A DNA stretch of 64,000 nucleotides from Neolewinella lacunae (GTDB lineage: Bacteria; Bacteroidota; Bacteroidia; Chitinophagales; Saprospiraceae), in the NCBI RefSeq assembly GCF_014349155.1, contig NZ_JACSIT010000149.1, positions 34,065 through 98,064 on the forward strand. Direction: 5' to 3'. The position numbers were made by a program, and so were the translations under genes. Below are positions 35,376 to 43,819 of the stretch, in pieces. The notes beneath the pieces were generated by a model. The model was not told the origin of the DNA and ran no database searches. It saw only the letters and a list, made by a program, of their open reading frames with translations. How positions within the stretch are numbered: position 1 is the first letter of the stretch; each line of letters starts with the position of its first letter.

Positions 35376-38300
35376 GGGCTTTGGTGCTAGTTCGTATCCA
35401 AAATGTTCCAATTCAGCGAAGCGTAAGCTCATATCACCCAACAAGAGGTAAGCCCCCCAATGTAGGGGATTCGAATAATGGGTATAGCCTTCATTTTTAC
35501 TTTTTAGCATAATTTTGTTGGCTCTTCGCATTGCTATTCCCAATGCTTTCGCACGCTTATCCGTTATCCCAACCCATTGTTGAAAGAAGATTTCGGAATA
35601 GTGTTTGGCTTGCTGGGTATAACTTGTGAATTGGGTTCCGATGACGGATCGGCTGCCAGCATCCAAAAAGGCCGTCATCATGGAAAAAGCCATGTACCCC
35701 ACTCGAGCAAAGCCTTCCGCAGATCCGCATCCGCTGATGAAGACCAGCCAGTTGTTGCGGAAGTCGCTTTCCGCAATTTCTTCGTGGTAAATGTTGGTGG
35801 GGGACCGAAGATATTCCGGGGCAAAGTCGCTCTCTTCCCCTGGAGGAGGGCTGGTCAGTTTGATTAATTTGCGCACTTTGGAAAGGTCTTTTTCCTGTTC
35901 AACGTGACAAAAGAAGTAGAGGACGGCCGATAATTGAGCCCGCGCCAAGATAAGTTCTTTGTCTTCCGGAGTATATCTCCCTGTGGCCGTTACTGCTGGG
36001 AAATACTGAAATCGGTGGAGAGGCTGGTTAATTCGCCCGTCAAAAACGAACTGCTTCAAGTGCGTAAAATGCTTAGGGCCTAAGGTTGAAATGAACTCTT
36101 TGGGGGCATGGTGTTGATCGCCTTGGTAATCAATACCGTGGGCTGCCAAGAAAAGATACAGGTTCGGAGGATTGTCGGGGTCGGTGGAAGCCGAAGTGTG
36201 GCTTCCGTTTTTGCCCCCAACTCGCCAAATATCTGCAAGACATGGTAAAAGGGCGTGTTCGTATTTGGTGCCGAAATAAGGGAGTTTTGAAAATCGGTAC
36301 TCCTTGCCAGCAGAAGCCACGCTCGCGGGGTCGCGCAAGGGCATCAAACTATAGGGAATCCGTTGCATCCACTCCTGGTTAAAAGTGAGGTACAAGGAGC
36401 GGGGTATGTTTTCCAGTGTGCCAAACAGATCCCGATTCATTTCGTAGGCAAGGGTAAGCCATAGGCTGTTTAAGCGATCTGCCGTAGCAACGGGTTCCTT
36501 TGCCGGGCTGGTTGTCCATACCTCTTCCTTTAAAACCCGCTTGACAAAGTGCTCTTCCGGGGGGTAGTATACCAGCGCATTGCCATTGATCAGGCGGTTG
36601 GCAAAAGCACTAGGGCCATCCTGATGCTGATCTTCACCATTGCCCATCTGTCCATTTTTCTGTTCGCGTTTTAGGACCCGATGCACACAAGAGATCGTTT
36701 TCGCTAGATGTTCTGCTTTTGTTTGCAGCCCCTTTACTCCGGTAAAGGACTGCCCTTGTCCCGTCAGGCGGACTGCCCGGTACATATAAGCGCTGGCATT
36801 GGGTGCAGTTTGAAAAAGGCTCAGGAGATAGAGGTGTTCTTGACCAGCAAAAAAGGATATAAGCCCCGTTCGTTTATTGCCGTCGAAACGACTGATGATC
36901 GTATCGGCTTTGAAGCCATCCTCTTGATCGGACAAATGGCGTTCTTTCTGCCAAAAATCCCAGCTATCCTCGATTCTGTCAAAATTTTCTTTTATAGTCC
37001 GTTCGCACTTCCCGCGAAAGTCTTCTAATGGTACTAGATTTCTATCTTCTTGAGGCTGCCCGCTAGCCACCAACATTTTTTGGATGTATAATTGGAGGAT
37101 GTTGAGCCTGCCACGGAAGCCCTCCAAGGCCAATTTTCCCGGGCGGACTGGGGCTGCCGCGTGCTTCTTTTTCCAGTCCATATTACGCTTGCCTTGGAGA
37201 TGAATATTGAGCATGATGTCAAAAATCTCCCTCTGCTTCTTCGATCCAGTGGGGAATAGATCAAACTCCTTTTGACACACGGCGATGGCGTTTTCTTGCA
37301 TTGGGGTAAACCGCTCGAAAATGCTTTCCCGGGAAGCCTCGCTATTAAGGTGAATGATGCAATCAATCATCCCCGCGTAGCACTTTCTGTAGATTTTAAG
37401 AACCTGCCTGAAGGAAGCGGTTCGTGCTTTTGTGCTGGCGGCAATCTGGTAGCGTAGATACTGTAGCTTGAGTTCTTTACCCGAAATCTTGAAGTATTGT
37501 AGGCGGTCTAGGCAGTTTACTTTCCCTAGGGAATCTGCTGCGAAGGGGACTCCAGGTCGTTTGGCTATACGCTGGTTTTCTTTACGCTCTTTAGGGCTGC
37601 GTCGGTTGGCTTCATGCGCCTCTTTGATCAATTCTTCCGCCTCTCTTAAGTGCTGCTGCGCTTCCGGGATATTTCCCTGCTTGATCTTGCACTGGGCAGC
37701 TAGGAGTTCCGTATGACTTAAGTAGTAGAGGCATTTGGCCTGCGTAGGGTGGGGCCTACCCTCAAAACAGCCTTTTCTTATTTGGTACTCTTCCCGGAAA
37801 TGCTTTGCAGCTTTACCAAAAGCTTCCATGACAGCAGGAGTGAACTCCCCATGCTCTTGCGCGCGTAGCTCTCTGCCGCGATTGAGCCAACTTACGCCCG
37901 CCAAGAGTTTTAAGTGGGCCATCCGACGATGGTCTTTACCATTGAAGGCTTGCTGTATCCGGGCCCCAGCATTTACGAGTCTTTCTTCAGCGTTCAAGAA
38001 CCACCCTGGATACGGCGGATGGTAAGACGTCATGTCAAAGAGCGCTTTCAAATCGTCAATTTCTGACCAGTAGATGTGGTTAGGATCAAGTGAATCAGCG
38101 TAGATGGATTCTGCTGAGGCGAAGAGGCCACTGATATTCCCATGTTCCAAAGGATAATCAAAATAAGACCGGGCAACCAGCACACAGATCCGCCCCCGCA
38201 AATAATCATGCCGTTTTTTTTCGGCATGCGGAGCAGAGGAATACTGGATCAAATCAAAAGCCAACCCCAAATGCACCCGCGCCAATGCATGGTCCAATCC

Positions 38301-38750
38301 CCGGTACAGCGTCTTGCCCGCCACAATGTGGGCCCGCGGCAGCAAAAAGGAAGCCTCCACCCGCTCAAACTGGTCTTCCCCCTCGGCCTGGAAGGTTTCC
38401 ACCTCGGCAATTAAGATGCTCACCAAGTTGTACGCCCGCAGGTAAAACCCCCGCTGGTAGGCAATCCGGGCTTCGATCAGGTCAATCTCGAAACTTTCGA
38501 TGGGGCCCGCTTCTCTGATTCTCGCGGCGTACGGAAGCAGCGCTTTCTCTACATCCCAGGGAACTTCAATCAAAAGTTTCAACCGGAAACCAGCAATAAG
38601 CCGGCGGGCCTCGGCTGGTGTGAATTCTTCCAGTTCTGGAGATACCGAAGCAAAAAAGTAGGTAGCCCCATCCGCAAACTTGTTGCGTTTGAAATAGTAC
38701 TCATAGTTGCGTGGCTCCTCTGGATGTTTGCTACTCAAAATAGTGTTCAC
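35370..38750 (-). CDS. CHAT-domain (caspase-like) protease with helical N-terminal region
   Basis: A 1126-residue protein. The first 550 or so residues are helical with TPR-like spacing (for example AEARRLIAGFRLKLLIE, ARIAYQRGFYLRAYNL). The C-terminal third is a CHAT domain with the caspase-like dyad: His near residue 870 in LFLAAHGIDYQGD and Cys near 1003 in VFISGCGSAEGFARVGY. The final strands are typical (AGSRSVIGTQFTSYTQQAKHYSEIFF). TPR-CHAT proteins are self-contained proteases that in some bacteria act in programmed cell death or with CRISPR gRAMP; no such partner is here. The convergent HTH-like gene overlaps its stop codon. Confidence 0.85.
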   Translation of the reverse strand: MNTILSSKHPEEPRNYEYYFKRNKFADGATYFFASVSPELEEFTPAEARRLIAGFRLKLLIEVPWDVEKALLPYAARIREAGPIESFEIDLIEARIAYQRGFYLRAYNLVSILIAEVETFQAEGEDQFERVEASFLLPRAHIVAGKTLYRGLDHALARVHLGLAFDLIQYSSAPHAEKKRHDYLRGRICVLVARSYFDYPLEHGNISGLFASAESIYADSLDPNHIYWSEIDDLKALFDMTSYHPPYPGWFLNAEERLVNAGARIQQAFNGKDHRRMAHLKLLAGVSWLNRGRELRAQEHGEFTPAVMEAFGKAAKHFREEYQIRKGCFEGRPHPTQAKCLYYLSHTELLAAQCKIKQGNIPEAQQHLREAEELIKEAHEANRRSPKERKENQRIAKRPGVPFAADSLGKVNCLDRLQYFKISGKELKLQYLRYQIAASTKARTASFRQVLKIYRKCYAGMIDCIIHLNSEASRESIFERFTPMQENAIAVCQKEFDLFPTGSKKQREIFDIMLNIHLQGKRNMDWKKKHAAAPVRPGKLALEGFRGRLNILQLYIQKMLVASGQPQEDRNLVPLEDFRGKCERTIKENFDRIEDSWDFWQKERHLSDQEDGFKADTIISRFDGNKRTGLISFFAGQEHLYLLSLFQTAPNASAYMYRAVRLTGQGQSFTGVKGLQTKAEHLAKTISCVHRVLKREQKNGQMGNGEDQHQDGPSAFANRLINGNALVYYPPEEHFVKRVLKEEVWTTSPAKEPVATADRLNSLWLTLAYEMNRDLFGTLENIPRSLYLTFNQEWMQRIPYSLMPLRDPASVASAGKEYRFSKLPYFGTKYEHALLPCLADIWRVGGKNGSHTSASTDPDNPPNLYLFLAAHGIDYQGDQHHAPKEFISTLGPKHFTHLKQFVFDGRINQPLHRFQYFPAVTATGRYTPEDKELILARAQLSAVLYFFCHVEQEKDLSKVRKLIKLTSPPPGEESDFAPEYLRSPTNIYHEEIAESDFRNNWLVFISGCGSAEGFARVGYMAFSMMTAFLDAGSRSVIGTQFTSYTQQAKHYSEIFFQQWVGITDKRAKALGIAMRRANKIMLKSKNEGYTHYSNPLHWGAYLLLGDMSLRFAELEHFGYELAPKPS

Positions 38751-38808
38751 TTTCCGCCTGCGTGCACAGGCCGGTTACGGAATGGGTGTGATACTATTCT
38801 GTTTTGAG

Positions 38809-38816
38809 CAAAAGTA
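38809..38816 (-). promoter_or_regulatory. -7 box TACTTTTG for the CHAT gene
   Basis: CAAAAGTA on the + strand, about 58 bp upstream of the CHAT ATG. The rest of 38751-39003 shows no gene. Confidence 0.5.
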
Positions 38817-39003
38817 GCCGCCGCAGGAAAATGGGTGGGGTGCGGCGGGAGGGTAAAGATAATGTAAAGTCACGCTTCACTTCCCAAGGGGGAAGCGGCG
38901 AAAAGATTAATCGACAAAGAAGGGCCCCAGCCCGTATGGTCAAAAGGGCGGAAAAGTCCGCTCGCCAGTCGTTAGCACAGCGTTACCCCCCCTTTGGTTG
39001 CCA

Positions 39004-40122
39004 TTAATTACTCAACATCACCGGCATCACCAGCATCATGATCTCCTGGCCAGCCACTTGCTCGGTGGGCAGCAGAATGCCCGCCCGGGTAGCGGTGCTC
39101 ATCTCCAGCCTGATCTCTTCGCCTTCCAGAATGCCGAGCATCTCCACGAGGAATTTGGCGTTGAAGCCAATCGTCAGCGGCTCCCCGTTGTAGGAGCAAG
39201 CCAGTTGCTCGGTGGCTTCGTTGCTGAAGTCAAGATCCTGCGCCGAAACCGTCAGCGAGCCATCGGCGATGGAGAGGATGACCTGGTTGGTCGTCTTGTT
39301 CGCGTAAATGACGATGCGCTTGAGGCTCTGCTGGAGGTCCGTGCGGCTGATCAGGAGCTCGTTGGGGTTATCGACGGGAATGACCGCGTTGTAGTCGGGG
39401 TAGCGTGCGTCGATCAGGCGGCAGGCCATTTTCGTGTCGCCGAAGGAGAAAAAGGCGTTGGATTTATCAAAGGCCAGCGTCACCTGCGCATCCGTGCTCG
39501 GCAGGGCACCTTTGAGGAGGTTGAGGGATTTCTTGGGGACGATGAAGCTGCTGGTCACCTCACCAGTGATGTCGCTGACGGAAAATTTCACCAGCTTGTG
39601 GGCGTCGGTGGCGACCATGACGAGCTTCGAGAAGTCGACCTGGAAAAACACGCCCGTCATGGCGGGCCGCAGCTCGTCGGTGCTGGTGGCAAACAGCGTT
39701 TTGTTGATGCCTTCCTGCAGGCTCAGGGCAGAGACGCTCACCTCGTCGGCGTCGCTCGGCTGGGGCAGGTCGGGGTAGTCGTCGCCGTTTTCGCCGGCCA
39801 GCTTGTATTTGCCGTAGGCGGAGGTAATCTCGATGGCGAAAGTATCGTCGTTGACGGTAAAGGTGATGGGCTGCTGGGGCAGGGCCTTGAGCGTATCGAT
39901 CAGGATCTTGGCGGGCACGGCCACCGTCCCGTTGCGGTCGGCGTTGATTTCCAGGGTGGTGATCACCGTGCTCTCCAGGTCCGTCGCCGCAATCGTGAGC
40001 TGGCTGCCCTCAATGGTGAAGAGAAAATTCTCCATGATCGGCAGAACGGGGTTGCTGGAAATGGCTCCACCGGCCAGGGTGAGCTTCTTTTGCAGATCGG
40101 AAGAGGATACGCTGAATTTCAT
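39004..40122 (-). CDS. dnaN: DNA polymerase III beta subunit (sliding clamp)
   Basis: A 372-residue clamp from the ATG at 40122-40120 (MKFSVSSSDLQKKLTLAGGA). The three repeated clamp domains are visible, with family motifs NPVLPIMENFLFTIEGSQLTIAATDLE near the start, ATDAHKLVKF in the middle and LVMPVMLSN at the end. It clamps around DNA and tethers the replicative polymerase. No dnaA or recF lies adjacent; dnaN is often unlinked from dnaA in Bacteroidota. Its promoter region faces cysC across a gap that carries a repeat pair. Confidence 0.97.
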   Translation of the reverse strand: MKFSVSSSDLQKKLTLAGGAISSNPVLPIMENFLFTIEGSQLTIAATDLESTVITTLEINADRNGTVAVPAKILIDTLKALPQQPITFTVNDDTFAIEITSAYGKYKLAGENGDDYPDLPQPSDADEVSVSALSLQEGINKTLFATSTDELRPAMTGVFFQVDFSKLVMVATDAHKLVKFSVSDITGEVTSSFIVPKKSLNLLKGALPSTDAQVTLAFDKSNAFFSFGDTKMACRLIDARYPDYNAVIPVDNPNELLISRTDLQQSLKRIVIYANKTTNQVILSIADGSLTVSAQDLDFSNEATEQLACSYNGEPLTIGFNAKFLVEMLGILEGEEIRLEMSTATRAGILLPTEQVAGQEIMMLVMPVMLSN

Positions 40123-40140
40123 ACGGTTCGGAGCTTTGGG

Positions 40141-40148
40141 CAAACTTA
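40141..40148 (-). promoter_or_regulatory. -7 box TAAGTTTG for dnaN
   Basis: CAAACTTA on the + strand, 18 bp upstream of the dnaN ATG. Confidence 0.5.
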
Positions 40149-40244
40149 CGGCTTTACTTGGTTTGTCCTAGATCTTTTGCAGTTTTCGTTCTTCAGGAGT
40201 TTTGCACGGGTGTGGAAAAGCCCCTGCTCCTCCGTCCGTTCCTG

Positions 40245-40290
40245 GCACCTGCGACCGCGCAAAAAGGCTTTTGGGCGCGCACGCAGGTGC
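40245..40290. repeat. Head-to-head pair of C18 repeats
   Basis: GCACCTGCGACCGCGC at 40245-40260 and GGGCGCGCACGCAGGTGC at 40273-40290 form a hairpin with 14 of 16 pairs and a 14-nt loop. The upstream tail (cctccgtccgttcctg) matches, on the complement, the tail after the copy at 45179. It lies in the dnaN/cysC divergent gap (40123-40479). Confidence 0.75.
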
Positions 40291-40391
40291 GATGAAAGGC
40301 CCCTTGGGAGCAATGGAAGGCCCCCACGCTGAGCCACCAACGCAGCAATGTATGACCATACCTTCCTGCTTAAACCTTGGCTTTTAGTAGG

Positions 40392-40419
40392 TTGTAAACA
40401 AGGGGCGCTCCTATCTTTG
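40392..40419 (+). promoter_or_regulatory. Promoter TTG-N17-TATCTTTG for the cys operon
   Basis: TTG at 40392-40394 and TATCTTTG at 40412-40419; the cysC ATG is 60 bp further on. Confidence 0.7.
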
Positions 40420-40479
40420 CCGCCGCTTGAAGCGCCCGGACCGCAACGCAACCCGGCCAGCGAAGACGTATAATAAGGT

Positions 40480-41070
40480 ATGACCAATCTTCACCCCATT
40501 CACGACCGTACCGTGCAGCGCGCCGAGCGGGAAACCGCCAACGGCCACCGCGCCGGCGTGGTGTGGCTCACCGGCCTCTCGGGCAGCGGCAAAAGCACCA
40601 TCGCCACGGCCGTGGAGCGCGAGCTTTTTGCCGCCGGACACTTCGTGGTGCTGCTCGACGGCGACAATGTCCGCACCGGCCTCTGTGCCGACCTCGGCTT
40701 CAGCCTCGAAGACCGGGAGGAAAACATCCGCCGCATCGCCGAAGTGGCCAGACTGTTCGTGCAGGCTGGTGCCCAGGTGCTCTGTACTTTCGTCAGCCCC
40801 ACCCGCCAGATCCGCGCCCTGGCCCGCAGCATCATCGGGGCGGAAGACTTTATGGAAGTGTACGTCAATACCCCCCTGGCCACCTGCGAGGCCCGCGACG
40901 TAAAAGGCCTCTACGCCAAAGCCCGCCGCGGCGAAATCAAAGGTTTCACGGGCATCGATAGCCCCTACGAGGCCCCCGAAGCGCCGGATCTCGACTTGCC
41001 CACCGCCAACCAAACGGTAGCGGAAAGCGCCCAACAACTCATCCTTGCCCTCCGGGCCTGGAATTCCTGA
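40480..41070 (+). CDS. cysC: Adenylyl-sulfate kinase
   Basis: A 196-residue APS kinase that makes PAPS from adenylyl sulfate and ATP. The P-loop GLSGSGKST is at 32-40 and the family motif LLDGDNVRTGLCADLGFS follows, with ENIRRIAEVARLF and the lid region GLYAKARRGEIKGFTGIDSPYE. Length is normal. First gene of the sulfate-activation set cysC-cysD-cysN; cysD starts 36 bp after its stop. Confidence 0.96.
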   Translation: MTNLHPIHDRTVQRAERETANGHRAGVVWLTGLSGSGKSTIATAVERELFAAGHFVVLLDGDNVRTGLCADLGFSLEDREENIRRIAEVARLFVQAGAQVLCTFVSPTRQIRALARSIIGAEDFMEVYVNTPLATCEARDVKGLYAKARRGEIKGFTGIDSPYEAPEAPDLDLPTANQTVAESAQQLILALRAWNS

Positions 41071-41106
41071 ACCACGCCCCAGCAGCAGAACCGCCAAGCA
41101 TCACGC

Positions 41107-42018
41107 ATGTCTTCCACCTACCAACTAAATCACCTTCGGGAACTGGAATCCGAATCCATCTTCGTTTTGCGCGAAGTCGCCGCCCAGTTTGAAAACCCTG
41201 CCCTGCTCTTCAGCGGGGGGAAAGACTCGATCCTGATGGTCCACCTGGCCGTCAAGGCCTTCCACCCGGCTAAGATTCCTTTCACCCTTTTGCACGTCGA
41301 TACGGGCCACAACTTCCAGGAAGCGCTCGATTACCGCGACGCGCTGGTGGAGCGCATCGGCGCCAAACTCGTGATCGGTTCGGTGCAGGAAGCCATTGAC
41401 ACTGGGATGGTCCGCGAAGAAAAAGGCTACAACGCCACGCGGAATTACCTGCAAACGGCCGTCTTGCTAAAGGCACTGGAAGACGGCAAGTACGACGCCG
41501 CCCTCGGGGGTGGCCGCCGCGACGAAGAAAAGGCCCGCGCCAAGGAACGCTTTTTCAGCCACCGCGACGAATTCGGGCAGTGGGACCCCAAAAACCAGCG
41601 CCCCGAACTCTGGAACCTCTTCAACGGCCGCAAGCACTTCGGCGAGCACTTCCGCATTTTCCCGATCTCCAACTGGACGGAACTGGACGTGTGGCAATAC
41701 CTCGCCCTGGAAAATGTTCCGCTGCCCAGCCTCTACTTCGCCCATGAGCGCGAGGTACTGCACCGCGACGGGATGCTGCTGGCTACCGAAGGAGGCCTGA
41801 TCCCCGTACGCAGCGACGAAAAAGTGGAGAAACTGATGGTCCGCTGCCGCACCATTGGAGACATCACCACCACGGGCGTCTGGGAATCCACGGCTTCTAC
41901 GCTGGAAGACATCATCGCCGAGGTCTCCATGGCCCGCCAAACCGAACGCGGTGGCCGCGCCGACGATAAGCGCAGCGAAACGGCGATGGAAGACCGGAAA
42001 AAAGCGGGGTACTTTTGA
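41107..42018 (+). CDS. cysD: Sulfate adenylyltransferase subunit 2
   Basis: A 303-residue PP-loop enzyme. The ATP-binding motif LLFSGGKDSI is near residues 36-45. It continues with LLHVDTGHNFQEALDYRD, ALGGGRRDEEKARAKERFFS and FPISNWTELDVWQY, and ends with the usual KKAGYF. With CysN it forms the ATP sulfurylase. Its stop codon lies inside the left inverted repeat of the element that separates it from cysN. Confidence 0.97.
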   Translation: MSSTYQLNHLRELESESIFVLREVAAQFENPALLFSGGKDSILMVHLAVKAFHPAKIPFTLLHVDTGHNFQEALDYRDALVERIGAKLVIGSVQEAIDTGMVREEKGYNATRNYLQTAVLLKALEDGKYDAALGGGRRDEEKARAKERFFSHRDEFGQWDPKNQRPELWNLFNGRKHFGEHFRIFPISNWTELDVWQYLALENVPLPSLYFAHEREVLHRDGMLLATEGGLIPVRSDEKVEKLMVRCRTIGDITTTGVWESTASTLEDIIAEVSMARQTERGGRADDKRSETAMEDRKKAGYF

Positions 42019-42563
42019 TGTTTGATGTTTGATGTCAGATGTGTGATGTGGTGCGATAGTTCAAATGTTTACTCAACTCCGTAGAATGGATCATGAATCA
42101 GGACACAATAGAAGTGCGGCTGATGGATTACGCAAAGCGCTGCTTACTGCTGGGGCGAGATTTGATTGGCCTCGGTTTTGCAGACAGCAAGCACCTTGCA
42201 GGACAATTGATTCGTTCCGGAAGCCACCCCGGTATTCATTACGGAGAAGCCCGAGCAGCGGAATCTCGTCGCGATTACGCACATAAATTAGGCGTATTAC
42301 TGAAAGAACTCAGAGAAGCGCATAATATCGTCCGACTAGCTGAAATGATGGAATATTACGCTCCCGAAAGACTGGCCTACCTCCTCAAAGAAGGAAACGA
42401 ATTGATTGCAATAATGACGACCACCGTCAAAAAAACTAAGGGAAAACCCAACTGGCTGACCCATTAAATATTCCCAATTCCAGTGCATGACATCTGACAT
42501 CGTACATCTGACATCATACATCTGACATCGTACATCTGACATCGTACATCAAACATCAAAAGT
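42011..42563. mobile_element. Small element with 18-bp inverted ends and a four-helix-bundle gene, between cysD and cysN
   Basis: ACTTTTGATGTTTGATGT at 42011-42028 has its exact complement at 42546-42563. Inside the right end, a 14-bp unit TGACATCGTACATC is repeated about four times (42488-42550), and the left end has related heptads (TTGATGT, CAGATGT). The element carries one gene, of the family also found as intervening sequences of 23S rRNA. The left end includes the last codons and stop of cysD (TAC TTT TGA) and the right end includes GT of the GTG start of cysN, so part of the match may be host sequence. No target duplication is evident. Confidence 0.7.
42093..42467 (+). CDS. Four-helix-bundle protein (23S rRNA intervening-sequence protein family)
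   Basis: A 124-residue protein. Markers of the family are LGRDLIGLGFADSKHLAGQLIRSGSHPGIHYGEARAAESRRDYAHKL in outline, especially the central IRSGxSxGxNxxEAxxAES-like stretch, then LGVLLKELREAHNIV and a final helix. The proteins are small pentameric bundles of unknown role, thought to bind nucleic acid through a basic face. Here the gene splits the cysD-cysN pair and has inverted repeats at both sides. It is co-oriented with the cys genes, so the operon mRNA can still run through. Confidence 0.85.
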   Translation: MNQDTIEVRLMDYAKRCLLLGRDLIGLGFADSKHLAGQLIRSGSHPGIHYGEARAAESRRDYAHKLGVLLKELREAHNIVRLAEMMEYYAPERLAYLLKEGNELIAIMTTTVKKTKGKPNWLTH

Positions 42564-43815
42564 GACTAACCACACGGAACTCCTCCGCTTCACGACCGCC
42601 GGCTCCGTCGATGACGGCAAATCCACCCTCATCGGCCGCCTGCTCTACGACTCCAAGTCGATCTTTGAGGATCAGTACGAGGCCATCTCCGCCACCAGCG
42701 CCAAGCGCGGCGAAGAAGGCGTGAACCTGGCCTTGCTGACCGACGGCCTCAAAGCCGAACGCGAACAAGGCATCACCATTGACGTAGCCTACCGCTACTT
42801 CGCCACCCCGAAGCGGAAGTTCATCATCGCCGATACCCCCGGCCACATCCAATACACCCGCAACATGGTGACCGGCGCCAGCACCGCCAACGTCGCCCTG
42901 ATCCTGGTCGACGCCCGGCAGGGGGTAGTGGAGCAAACCCGCCGCCACGCCTTCATCGCCAGCCTGCTGCAAATCCCCCACCTCATCGTCTGCATCAATA
43001 AGATGGACCTGGTGGGCTTCGACGAAGCAGCCTACACGGCCATCAAAGAAGATTTCCAAGGCTTCAGCCACCGCCTCGATGTGCAGGACATCGACTTCAT
43101 CCCCATGTCGGCACTGCTGGGCGATAACGTCGTCGAGCGCAGCACCAACATGGACTGGTACGGCGGTTCCACGCTGCTCTACACCCTGGAAAACGTCCAC
43201 ATCGGCTCCGACAACAATTTTATCGACTGCCGTTTTCCCGTCCAGACCGTCATTCGCCCCTACAGCGATGCCTACCACGACTACCGGGGCTACGCCGGCC
43301 GCGTCGCTGGCGGGGTCTTCAAAAAAGGCGATAAGGTGACGGTGCTCCCCAGCGGCTTTACCTCCACCATCGCCAAGATCGATACCTACGACGGCGAGCT
43401 GGAAGAAGCCTATCCCCCCATGTCCGTCACCCTGCTGCTCGAAGACGACATCGACATCAGCCGGGGCGACATGATCGTGCGCGAAAACAACCAGCCGGAC
43501 AATGGCCAAGACCTAGAAGTCATGCTCTGCTGGTTCAACGAACGCCCACTCCAGCCCAATGGCAAATACGCCATCATGCACACCACCAAAGAGGCCCGCT
43601 GCATGATCAAAGAAGTGCGCTACCGCCTGGACATTAATACCCTGCACCGCGACGAAGAGCAAAAGGAAATCAAGATGAACGACATTGGCCGCGTCCTCCT
43701 CCGCACCACCGCCCCTCTCCTCACCGATCCCTACCGCAAAAACCGCATCACGGGCTCCATCATTCTGGTGGATGAACAGACGAATGAGACGGTGGCGGCG
43801 GGGATGGTGATCTGA
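42562..43815 (+). CDS. cysN: Sulfate adenylyltransferase subunit 1 (GTPase)
   Basis: A 417-residue translation-factor-type GTPase that activates CysD. It starts with GTG (VTNHTELLRFTTAG, read as Met) since no ATG is near; the codon overlaps the element boundary. P-loop GSVDDGKST at 14-22, then DTPGHIQYTRNM and NKMDL. The C-terminal domains 2 and 3 are complete. No APS kinase is fused, consistent with the separate cysC. Confidence 0.96.
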   Translation: MTNHTELLRFTTAGSVDDGKSTLIGRLLYDSKSIFEDQYEAISATSAKRGEEGVNLALLTDGLKAEREQGITIDVAYRYFATPKRKFIIADTPGHIQYTRNMVTGASTANVALILVDARQGVVEQTRRHAFIASLLQIPHLIVCINKMDLVGFDEAAYTAIKEDFQGFSHRLDVQDIDFIPMSALLGDNVVERSTNMDWYGGSTLLYTLENVHIGSDNNFIDCRFPVQTVIRPYSDAYHDYRGYAGRVAGGVFKKGDKVTVLPSGFTSTIAKIDTYDGELEEAYPPMSVTLLLEDDIDISRGDMIVRENNQPDNGQDLEVMLCWFNERPLQPNGKYAIMHTTKEARCMIKEVRYRLDINTLHRDEEQKEIKMNDIGRVLLRTTAPLLTDPYRKNRITGSIILVDEQTNETVAAGMVI

Positions 43816-43819
43816 CGGA

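Noticed and set aside
35370..38750. CHAT protease as part of a CRISPR gRAMP (Craspase) system
   Set aside because: No gRAMP, cas gene or array in the window; only the TPR-CHAT architecture is similar.
42488..42550. Possible CRISPR array or attachment site
   Set aside because: Short contiguous 14-bp units with no spacers; better explained as the end of the four-helix-bundle element.
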